DNA from: Bacteroidota bacterium
GTDB taxonomy: Bacteria > Bacteroidota > Bacteroidia > JAADEI01
Assembly: GCA_015490475.1 (NCBI GenBank)
Contig: WFXT01000147.1
Span: 1-5,395, forward strand
DNA length: 5,395 bases
Direction: 5' to 3'
The position numbers and the translations under genes are program-made. Below the pieces are notes generated by a model. That model was not told the origin of the DNA. It did not search any database and was given only the letters and a program-made list of their open reading frames with translations. This document shows, piece after piece, positions 1 through 5,395 of this stretch. Position 1 is the first letter of the stretch. Each line of letters begins with the position of its first letter.

Positions 1-1056
1 ATTGTGAATAGGGGAATTATAATCATGGAAAAGGTCAACATGCCATTTGTATAGGACGTAAAGTCTGATTTTGTTGTATAAGTCAAGATCATTGCTGTTC
101 ACTAATTCATAAATTCTTTTTAGAATCTTTTGTCTATTATTTGAAAGGCCGGTGTATATTGCTATTGAAGGCAAGTAACAGTGTTTTTTGTAGTGAGGTA
201 AATCAAGGCAACTTCCTATTATGAAGTCTGCTTCTTTTTCTTTCATTGTGTGTGAAAGTACTGAAGGTAAAGGAGGGTATACTTCTTGTCCTTCTGAAAG
301 GGTAGAGAAGGGAGGAAACATATTCTTTAATGAATTTACCCATGTATAAGTTGCCTTTATGAATATAGGAAAATTCTTGCTTTTGCAGGCCATGAGAGAA
401 ATGTTTTTAAGGTGGTCATATATTGGTCCTGGTGCGAGTCCGCACATCACCCCCACTTTGTAATGTCTCATTATTTTTAATGCCAGTTTAGGAGATAAAT
501 GCTTTGCAATAAGGTTATTGATTTCTTCACAGGAGGCTTTATTTTTTAGGGCTTTCTTTGCAGTTTTTTTCAAAATTCTTTTATATCTTGGTGAATTGGC
601 AATTGCACTGTCAATGCGATTTTTCCATATTGAATCTATGATAGCGTTAAGGTAAGCTATAGAATCGTATATGCTATCTGGAATGTCATAAATGTTATCG
701 TGGTTAAACGCTGATAGGAGGGAGTCCAATTTGCTTTTATAGTATTTGGGTTTGAGTTTTTGCATTTTCTGGAAAAATTTGTTTATATGGTCGTGCGAGA
801 GCCTTACTATTTTACATTTGTTGTACCACACAATGTTTTCAGAATAGTAAATAGGACTGTCGGGTGGAAATACATTGTGAAATATTCTGATCATTTGACA
901 TATTTCTGGAGGAATTTGCCATTGACTGAAGGCACTATCCATTTTTATTATGACCAGAATTGATTTATTGCTATCAACTATCCACGTGCTGGAATCATGT
1001 TGAAAAATTATAGGGTCAATTATTTTAAAAGTTTTAAGGAGGACTCTGGATTCCAT
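1..1056 (-). CDS. Unrecognised protein, C-terminus cut by window edge; probably the body of a frameshifted exported protein
   Basis: The minus-strand frame is open from 1134 to base 1 without a stop, so the gene runs off the left edge. The only start codon in the open stretch is the ATG at 1056-1054, giving 352 visible codons. I do not recognise the family and assign no function. The protein is rich in Ile, Lys, Ser and Asp. Beta-like segments near the start (ILVIIKMDS) are followed by a lysine-rich, probably helical middle (about 885-480) and another strand-like part (about 465-140). Motifs recur: NVFPP and NMFPP, IK-ending strands, LSH. There is no signal peptide at this ATG. Protein-like sequence also continues upstream of the ATG to 1134 (GSYLDSHKTIIARIDSS), which argues that the true start lies in the 103-aa ORF upstream and that a frameshift separates them. 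If the genes are instead separate, the gap between them is 55 nt. Coding is fairly certain; the start is doubtful. Confidence 0.62.
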   Translation of the reverse strand, partial: MESRVLLKTFKIIDPIIFQHDSSTWIVDSNKSILVIIKMDSAFSQWQIPPEICQMIRIFHNVFPPDSPIYYSENIVWYNKCKIVRLSHDHINKFFQKMQKLKPKYYKSKLDSLLSAFNHDNIYDIPDSIYDSIAYLNAIIDSIWKNRIDSAIANSPRYKRILKKTAKKALKNKASCEEINNLIAKHLSPKLALKIMRHYKVGVMCGLAPGPIYDHLKNISLMACKSKNFPIFIKATYTWVNSLKNMFPPFSTLSEGQEVYPPLPSVLSHTMKEKEADFIIGSCLDLPHYKKHCYLPSIAIYTGLSNNRQKILKRIYELVNSNDLDLYNKIRLYVLYKWHVDLFHDYNSPIHN

Positions 1057-1111
1057 AAAGATTGCTTTATATACATTGCTGTCTATACGTGCTATTATTG
1101 TCTTATGTGAA

Positions 1112-1423
1112 TCAAGATAACTTCCGATAATATTCTATTATTTTATGCCATAAGCCTGGAGGTTTTTGTTGAATTAAGTGCATAACGGGTTTTACTATGC
1201 GCTGTGAGTTTCCTTCAAGAATTGTTCCCGTTGTTTGTGGGAAGGAAAGGCAAATAGAAGTGTCGGGAATATTTGAAATTAGAGAATCAAAAATATGGTT
1301 CATTTCGTTAAAGCACTCATCTATGTGTTCGTGTGTTTTGTCTGTCGTTAAAGAAAGAGAAATGATAAGCATTATTACGACGAGACTCAATAAGGTTGTC
1401 TTCATTTTAAGACGTTGTGACAT
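1112..1423 (-). CDS. Small exported or membrane-anchored protein of unknown function; probable N-terminal fragment of the following frame
   Basis: This 103-aa ORF starts 4 nt after the FAH-family gene stop and is likely co-transcribed with it. An N-terminal basic stretch (residues 1-8, including K6 and K8) leads into a hydrophobic segment (about 10-25), a signal peptide or anchor. No lipobox cysteine and no clear A-x-A site is visible. Met7 (1405) is an equally good start and gives a more typical signal sequence. The mature part (about 28-103) matches no family I know. Residues 61-71 (FPQTTGTILEG) resemble a stretch coded further along the next frame (FPPFSTLSEG, 289-318). In that stretch FIIGSCLD follows, whereas here the ORF stops and NIIGSYLD lies in the neighbouring frame (1111-1134). 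This suggests the TGA at 1114-1112 is premature and that one extra base precedes it. It could still be a genuine short protein. Confidence 0.6.
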   Translation of the reverse strand: MSQRLKMKTTLLSLVVIMLIISLSLTTDKTHEHIDECFNEMNHIFDSLISNIPDTSICLSFPQTTGTILEGNSQRIVKPVMHLIQQKPPGLWHKIIEYYRKLS

Positions 1424-1427
1424 TGCT

Positions 1428-2396
1428 TTATATTATAACATTTTCTAACTTGCCGATGTGAGTTATTTCAATTTTTATTTTGTCGCCTTTTCGTAGGAAA
1501 AAGTTTTCTTCTGGATAATGTTCTACTGCGCAACATCCGGGAATAGTCCCTGTACTTAAAATTTCACCGGGATATAGAGTCTCTTCAAGAGAAGCATATT
1601 TTACCATGTCTATTGGGTTATGTTGATGGTTATAAGTTGTGCCTTCAACGATAAGTTTGTCATTAATAAAAACTTTTGCTTTTAGTTTATCAAATATTGG
1701 TAACACTTCATCCGCAGTAATTACATCAAAAGAAAATCCTGTAGCAAAGTTCTTTGCTTTTACTACTGGTCCAAACAGGCTCTCTTTGAATTCTTTTATT
1801 TGCATGTCACGAGCAGAGAAATCATTAACAATTAGGGCACCCCCTATTGATTCTATGGCAATGGAATCATCCTGAACGTTTCTTACTTGTTTGGTAACAA
1901 TTAGGCCGATTTCTGCTTCAAAGTCCAACCATTTAGTATATGATGGATAAGAAACTTCCTGAGAGTGGAAGTATGCCTGTAAATGATTTCCCATATAGTA
2001 TATAGGCACTTTGTAAAACATAGGTTGTGGTCTCAATAATGCAGATTTTTTATTGGGATCCATTAACCATTTTATGGCTTTGAATAACTTGGGTTTTGCT
2101 AAGGCTATTAATCCACGTTTTGCTGCCATAAAGTGTTTTTCCCATAACATAAAGCCTCGTAGGGATATAGGCTTCAAAGGAGGCAAGAAGTTCTTTATAT
2201 CTGCAGGAGACCTGTTGTTTTCTATGTATCTGACAATCAGGTCTTTGTTTTCCTGATAAAAATTTAGGAATGGTATTACTGACGAGGTACTAATGTTATT
2301 TTCTTGAAGTAAGGGTTGCAGAGAAATCCATTCATTGTTGGATAAAGCAACAATGGTTTCAGTGTTATCGTGCAAAATGGCTCTACGAATACGCAT
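1428..2396 (-). CDS. Fumarylacetoacetate hydrolase (FAH) family protein, large-type
   Basis: This 322-aa protein belongs to the FAH superfamily, metal-dependent enzymes that hydrolyse, hydrate or decarboxylate 2-oxo and 1,3-diketo acids in the cytoplasm. A diverged N-terminal domain (about 1-75) precedes the catalytic domain. Visible landmarks are LRGFMLWEKH (79-88), matching the RDFYAFEQH motif of large bacterial members; the metal-ligand pair in LDFEAEIG (E160, E162); NDFSARD (191-197, ligand D192); FGPVVKAKNFATG (208-220, with K215 at the family lysine position); and the C-terminal TGT-x-x-G (282-287) and GD-x-I-x-I-E-x-x-x-IGKLEN segments. H88 matches the catalytic His133 of animal FAH. 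The first metal ligand (Asp126 of animal FAH) is Gly81 here, coded GGC at 2156-2154, one base from GAC. Small FAHD1-type members bind metal with only the two glutamates and one aspartate, so activity is still possible. The gene overlaps the hydrolase by 14 bp, indicating translational coupling. The substrate is unknown. Confidence 0.93.
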   Translation of the reverse strand: MRIRRAILHDNTETIVALSNNEWISLQPLLQENNISTSSVIPFLNFYQENKDLIVRYIENNRSPADIKNFLPPLKPISLRGFMLWEKHFMAAKRGLIALAKPKLFKAIKWLMDPNKKSALLRPQPMFYKVPIYYMGNHLQAYFHSQEVSYPSYTKWLDFEAEIGLIVTKQVRNVQDDSIAIESIGGALIVNDFSARDMQIKEFKESLFGPVVKAKNFATGFSFDVITADEVLPIFDKLKAKVFINDKLIVEGTTYNHQHNPIDMVKYASLEETLYPGEILSTGTIPGCCAVEHYPEENFFLRKGDKIKIEITHIGKLENVII

Positions 2397-3198
2397 TACT
2401 GACAGTTTTTAGGAAGTTTTCCAGTGCTATGTTGAATGCTTCTGGGTTCTCAAGGGCACTACTGTGTCCTGCCTTTGGTATTATTTCCAATTTAGCATAT
2501 GGAATAAGTTTAATAAGTTGTTGGGCTTCATGTAAGGGTCTTGCAATATCATCTTCACCTACGATCACTAATGTGGGAACTTTAATTTTGGATAATTCGC
2601 TAAGTACAGGTTTTCTGTTGAATATAGCCCACGCTATTTTGTATATAGTTTCCCTATCATAGTGTTGCATTTTGTTTATGTATTCATCCAGCAAGGGTTT
2701 GAAATTTGGGTCGTTGAGACTGTGTGGACTAAAAAGTGCTTTTAAAACCCCCTTTTTGACGGGCTTAAAACCAAATAGCCTGAATATGATGGCAAGCAAA
2801 CCCCATTTTATTTTGTTTAAAATAGCTTCTGCTGTTGCTCCTGTGTCTGCTAATGTGAGGGACTTTAACAAATGTGGATTTCGAGCACCTAACCTCATTC
2901 CTATGAACCCTCCCATTGATAATCCTATCCAGTGACAAGGAACACAGTTCAGCCTATTTAATAGTTCAACTGCGTCAAAGTATAAAGATTCCATGTCATA
3001 TCCGTCATCGGTTTTCTGACTCCTGCCTTGTCCACGCCAGTCAAAAGCAATAATCCTGAATTTGTCTTTGAAATAATCAATTTGAAACCTGAACATGTCT
3101 GCATCCATCAAAAAGCCATGTGCAAAAACTAATGTTTCGTTTCCACTACCTTCTTCTCGGTAGAAGTAGTTACAGCCTCTAATGTTTATGAAAGGCAT
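2383..3198 (-). CDS. Alpha/beta-fold hydrolase
   Basis: This 271-aa cytoplasmic enzyme has the normal length for a single-domain alpha/beta hydrolase. No signal peptide is visible. Landmarks in order are: the oxyanion-hole motif HGF (27-29); FDWRGQGRS (52-60), the usual D-x-RG-x-G-x-S turn; the nucleophile elbow GLSMGG (92-97) with Ser94; a helical cap of about residues 125-200, basic and hydrophobic; the acid motif GEDD (214-217), with Asp217 the likely triad member; and GHSSALENPE (244-253) with His245. The triad is therefore intact. The general look resembles enol-lactonases and ring-cleavage-product hydrolases, but family resemblance does not fix the substrate, which may be an ester, lactone or C-C bond. 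It is the first gene of the downstream unit, and its last codons overlap the FAH-family start. Pairing of such a hydrolase with an FAH-family enzyme occurs in aromatic and carboxylic-acid breakdown pathways; applying that here is inference. No Shine-Dalgarno sequence precedes the ATG. Confidence 0.95.
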   Translation of the reverse strand: MPFINIRGCNYFYREEGSGNETLVFAHGFLMDADMFRFQIDYFKDKFRIIAFDWRGQGRSQKTDDGYDMESLYFDAVELLNRLNCVPCHWIGLSMGGFIGMRLGARNPHLLKSLTLADTGATAEAILNKIKWGLLAIIFRLFGFKPVKKGVLKALFSPHSLNDPNFKPLLDEYINKMQHYDRETIYKIAWAIFNRKPVLSELSKIKVPTLVIVGEDDIARPLHEAQQLIKLIPYAKLEIIPKAGHSSALENPEAFNIALENFLKTVSNAYS

Positions 3199-3495
3199 AA
3201 TGTAGTTTTTATGTGCTTAAAGATAACAAAATTTAGTGTATTTTAATATCATAGCATAGCCCCCCATATCGGGGGGCACATAATATTATATTTATATTCA
3301 AACCCCGCACACCAGCAGTGTTTCCCGCTCAGCGCATTGCTAACTTAAAAGCCTTTTCTTGCCTTGCAGAAGCGTGTAACACAAATCGAAAAATAGTGTT
3401 TGTACTGCTCTGATTAATAGCATTTTCTTGAAAACTGGACTCATTTGAGGGGCTAACAATGATTCGCTTACCTAATACCATTCAGTAGAGTCAAC
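3199..3495. other. Intergenic region with hairpin and GC-richer patch, no gene seen
   Basis: This spacer separates the T9SS-substrate gene from the hydrolase gene. No convincing ORF, tRNA or rRNA is visible on either strand. It holds the perfect hairpin at 3259-3277, a very AT-rich stretch next to it (3279-3300, containing the palindrome ATAATATTAT), and a patch at about 3303-3340 that is clearly richer in G and C than its surroundings. It must contain the 3' end of the upstream transcript and probably the hydrolase promoter. I found no clean TTTG-N19-TAnnTTTG match in it. Confidence 0.6.
3259..3277. repeat. Perfect GC-only inverted repeat (hairpin)
   Basis: GCCCCCC and GGGGGGC form a perfect 7-bp stem around the loop ATATC, in an otherwise AT-rich spacer. 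It lies 61 nt upstream of the hydrolase ATG and about 220 nt after the stop of the upstream gene. Neither strand has a T-run directly after the stem, so it is not a standard intrinsic terminator. It could act as a factor-dependent terminator, an RNA 3'-end stabiliser, a 5'-leader structure of the hydrolase mRNA, or part of an interspersed repeat. The structure is certain; its role is not known. Confidence 0.8.
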
Positions 3496-5139
3496 TTACC
3501 TATCTAATAGCATAAATTTTGCGGTATAACTACCGTGGCTATTAGCAAAAGATACTATGTATATGCCACTGGGTAGATAGGGAGGTATTGGCAATGTGAT
3601 TATATTAATTCCACGGGATATATTAGCTGAATACGACTTAACGGTTTGCCCGTTAAGATTTAACACCCTAATAAGTATGGGATTGCTGTTGCATTCATTA
3701 TTGCACTGGACGTAGGCTATTATTTTGTCTCTACACAACTTAAGTTCTTTGACACTCCACTGTCCTTCAGTAGTTGTATTATACTGAGTTGATATTATCT
3801 CTACACCTGTAGTAGCACATAGAGAAGATACATATACATTGGAAAGTTCTTGCTTTTGGTATGGAAATAGGGTGTCCTGAAAAGTTAAAGCAGGGCTGGG
3901 TAATTCTTGTATCTGTGATGATTCTGAGAAAGTAAACACCGTGTCGGCAGGTCCCATAGACAATGTAGCATCATTATTAAGAAAATCGCGACATTGCCAG
4001 TTGGAATCTGGATTGGCAAAAATGTAAGCCCATCTAAGTTCATAAGTTCCATAATATGATGTATCAAACCTGCTTGCTATCAGAATGCCCCTTTCATTTG
4101 CGTCAATATTACACCAATATCCATAGGTAAAGATGTTATCAAATGAGAAATTTCTGGTTTTTGTTCTTAGGTCTCCTGAGAGTACTATAGAAAAGTTTCT
4201 ACCATTTTTCTTGATTGAAAGGGCTGTAGCAACATTGTAACTTGGATATACGGAGGCAAAACCACAAAAACGGTCACTTCTCATAGCACTACCAAAGGAG
4301 TACAGATAGACCATAGGAGAGGGATACCTAAAGACACCCACTACTGCATCACTAGCAGCAATGCCTGCACCTTTAATCTCGCCACCCAAGGCAACCATAT
4401 CATCAACATATTTAATGGGATATAGGCGGAAGAAGGGAGCACCAGATGTTCCAACTACATTTAGGGAAACGCCAAATCCACTGATTGTAAAGGATGTGTA
4501 TTTGAAATTGTCAATTGGAGTAACGAAGATGTAAGAGTCCTCTTGGGGTTCGTCCGCATTGAGCAAGAATAAGTAGCCTCTTAGTCCGCTTACGGCTACA
4601 TCATAAGGGGAAAATGATGTGTTAACTTTCCACTTTCCAATTTGTTTTTTGTAAAAATTAACTTTTATAAGCCTGACCCTACTCTTGTATTGGGAATAGC
4701 CGTAAAGCCATGCTACCGAGTCGTCTTCTATGTGCCATCCCTTAACAGTAAAGGGTGAATCAAGGACAAATCTCCACGACCAGATTATATTAAGCCCTGT
4801 GTCAAGTTTGGCAAATACAAAAGTGTCTTGAACCATTAAAAACCACATAAGCGAATTGTCTGAAGAGGCTTGCAACTCCAAGACTCTGATTTCATTGGGG
4901 CTTTCCCATGAAACTGCTTTGATAAGCCTATCAGGATAATCAGGAAGCTTTAGAATTATGGCACTATATGGACCCACACTGTCTTTTCTGAAAGAAGTTG
5001 ATATGAACCAATGACTGCCAGTATGAGTAATTTCTTTTCTTGTTTGCCACTGAACAGGAACGAGTCCCCTCAACGCAAAGAAATTGTTTTGAGCATACAG
5101 AGTCTGACCCAACAATAGCAGTGCTACCAGACCCCGCAT
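3496..5139 (-). CDS. Secreted protein with T9SS type A C-terminal sorting domain
   Basis: This 547-aa exported protein starts with a clear signal peptide: Arg2, a hydrophobic core (about 3-11), and likely cleavage after A16 in LYA|QNN. That leaves an N-terminal glutamine, as is usual for signal peptidase I substrates in Bacteroidota. The long middle (about 20-435) is rich in short beta strands, aromatic residues and Ser/Asp/Gly turns, with segments such as FVFAKLDTGLNIIWSW, and fits a beta-propeller-like or other all-beta surface domain; no enzyme motif is seen. The last 70 or so residues match the T9SS type A sorting domain: ILIRVLNLNGQTVKSY (488-503), ISRGINIITLP (507-517), LPSGIYIVSF (522-531), and a final basic strand TAKFMLLDR. 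Such proteins cross the outer membrane through the type IX system and are released or attached at the cell surface. Seven cysteines (292, 343, 383, 441, 469, 479, 483), four of them close to the sorting domain, could form disulfides. The gene has its own promoter and appears monocistronic. Precise function is unknown. Confidence 0.93.
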   Translation of the reverse strand: MRGLVALLLLGQTLYAQNNFFALRGLVPVQWQTRKEITHTGSHWFISTSFRKDSVGPYSAIILKLPDYPDRLIKAVSWESPNEIRVLELQASSDNSLMWFLMVQDTFVFAKLDTGLNIIWSWRFVLDSPFTVKGWHIEDDSVAWLYGYSQYKSRVRLIKVNFYKKQIGKWKVNTSFSPYDVAVSGLRGYLFLLNADEPQEDSYIFVTPIDNFKYTSFTISGFGVSLNVVGTSGAPFFRLYPIKYVDDMVALGGEIKGAGIAASDAVVGVFRYPSPMVYLYSFGSAMRSDRFCGFASVYPSYNVATALSIKKNGRNFSIVLSGDLRTKTRNFSFDNIFTYGYWCNIDANERGILIASRFDTSYYGTYELRWAYIFANPDSNWQCRDFLNNDATLSMGPADTVFTFSESSQIQELPSPALTFQDTLFPYQKQELSNVYVSSLCATTGVEIISTQYNTTTEGQWSVKELKLCRDKIIAYVQCNNECNSNPILIRVLNLNGQTVKSYSANISRGINIITLPIPPYLPSGIYIVSFANSHGSYTAKFMLLDR

Positions 5140-5152
5140 GACTGATAAATTT

Positions 5153-5173
5153 TTCCTAATACAAAATTAGGAA
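5153..5173. repeat. Perfect 8-bp inverted repeat over the promoter, possible operator
   Basis: TTCCTAAT and ATTAGGAA are perfect inverted copies separated by ACAAA. On the minus strand the repeat spans the proposed -7 box and reaches the expected transcription start, ending 13 nt before the ATG of the secreted-protein gene. That placement fits a binding site for a dimeric regulator that blocks RNA polymerase. It could also form a small hairpin if transcription starts further upstream. The repeat is seen directly; the operator role is inference. Confidence 0.55.
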
Positions 5174-5192
5174 TCAAAATCAAACTAACAAA
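5162..5192 (-). promoter_or_regulatory. Predicted Bacteroidota-type promoter for the secreted-protein gene
   Basis: On the minus strand, TTTG (5192-5189) is followed after exactly 19 nt by TAATTTTG (5169-5162). This matches the TTTG-N19-21-TAnnTTTG consensus of the Bacteroidota primary sigma factor. Transcription would start near 5155-5157, giving a leader of about 15-20 nt before the ATG at 5139. AT-rich DNA makes chance matches possible, but both boxes, the spacing and the position before a gene agree. Confidence 0.65.
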
Positions 5193-5247
5193 ATAATATC
5201 TATTCGTTTTTGGGCAGGCTTTTCATAATTTATGCCACGATGTGTGT

Positions 5248-5395
5248 TTAAATTAAAGTTGATAGTTCCCTTGATAAGTTTCTAAGCCATGTAAGTAATG
5301 CTTTTTGCAGTGTAGCATCATCAAGTAAAGAGCTGGGTAGAAGCTTTTGAGCAGATTTTTCAATTTTGTCCCTGAAGGGTTCAATACCTATGGAA
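5248..5395 (-). CDS. C-terminal end of an unrecognised protein (partial)
   Basis: The minus-strand frame is open from the right edge to the TAA at 5250-5248, giving the last 48 residues of a gene that begins outside the window. The tail reads SIGIEPFRDKIEKS, then a Leu- and Lys-rich stretch, ending TWLRNLSRELSTLI. It looks like two amphipathic helices, with no motif I can name. It ends 108 nt before the start of the secreted-protein gene, which has its own promoter, so the two need not be co-transcribed. No hairpin with a T-run follows the stop. The frame is the only one compatible with the regular coding pattern here, but 48 codons is short evidence. Confidence 0.55.
   Translation of the reverse strand, partial: SIGIEPFRDKIEKSAQKLLPSSLLDDATLQKALLTWLRNLSRELSTLI

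Noticed and set aside
760..963. Plus-strand 67-codon ORF, and the other plus-strand ORFs at 1197-1448, 1639-1875, 2053-2256, 2429-2662 and 2672-2935
   Set aside because: All lie opposite longer minus-strand frames with recognisable or continuous coding, have no family features, and look like antisense shadows.
1112..1120. Programmed +1 frameshift at TCT-TGA joining the 103-aa ORF to the next frame, as in the release factor 2 gene
   Set aside because: The phase is right, but the slip from UCU to CUU is poor for a serine tRNA, no SD-like stimulator is seen, and the internal-repeat alignment places the break upstream of the stop.
3199..3240. Promoter for the hydrolase gene at TAAATTTTG
   Set aside because: The -7 box would need three rather than two spacer bases, and no TTTG lies at the right distance upstream.
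3259..3277. Intrinsic terminator for the secreted-protein gene
   Set aside because: No T-run follows the stem on either strand, and it lies about 220 nt after the stop codon.
3335..3460. Integron attC-like sites suggested by two GCTAAC motifs
   Set aside because: The motifs do not fit the RYYYAAC/GTTRRRY cores, are not arranged as inverted pairs, and there is no cassette structure.
3467..3502. Direct repeat CTTACCTA at 3467-3474 and 3495-3502
   Set aside because: Only 8 bp, partly fixed by the end of the coding sequence, and without further copies; likely chance.
3885..4067. Minus-strand 60-codon ORF inside the secreted-protein gene
   Set aside because: It is out of frame within a well-supported 547-codon gene and has no features of its own.
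1..5395. CRISPR array, tRNA, rRNA, insertion sequence or phage attachment site
   Set aside because: No regularly spaced repeats, cloverleaf, transposase or terminal inverted repeats were seen on either strand.

Overview
This 5.4 kb AT-rich window has every recognisable gene on the minus strand. It most likely comes from a member of the Bacteroidota. The evidence is a large secreted protein with a type IX secretion (T9SS) C-terminal sorting domain, a signal peptide ending in ...YA|Q, a TTTG-N19-TAnnTTTG promoter of the Bacteroidota type, and start codons without clear Shine-Dalgarno sequences. The genus cannot be told from this sequence.

Layout, in the direction of transcription (right to left): (1) 5395-5248 holds the last 48 codons of an unrecognised gene. 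(2) 5247-5140 is a short intergenic region with a good Bacteroidota-type promoter (5192-5162), whose -7 box lies inside a perfect 8-bp inverted repeat (5153-5173). (3) 5139-3496 encodes a 547-aa exported protein with a beta-strand-rich body and a T9SS type A sorting domain. (4) 3495-3199 is intergenic. It contains a perfect GC-only 7-bp hairpin (3259-3277) and a GC-richer patch, but no gene I can see. (5) 3198-2383 encodes an alpha/beta hydrolase with a complete catalytic triad. (6) 2396-1428 encodes a fumarylacetoacetate hydrolase (FAH) family enzyme that overlaps the hydrolase by 14 bp. (7) 1423-1112 is a 103-aa ORF with a signal sequence, starting 4 nt after the FAH gene. (8) 1134 to the left edge is a second long open frame with no stop.

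Genes 5 to 8 look like one transcription unit. The hydrolase and FAH-family pair suggests cleavage of C-C or ester bonds in a small carboxylic or ring-derived substrate, but the substrate cannot be read from the sequence. The FAH-family enzyme has glycine where large family members carry the first metal-binding aspartate.

The most interesting signal is at the left end. The 103-aa ORF and the following open frame are probably one exported protein split by a 1-base frameshift near 1112-1134. The sequence on both sides of the break aligns, by eye, with a second copy of the same motif series further along the second frame (FP-x-x...T...EG ... IIGS-x-LD...H). I do not recognise the family of this repeat-containing protein.
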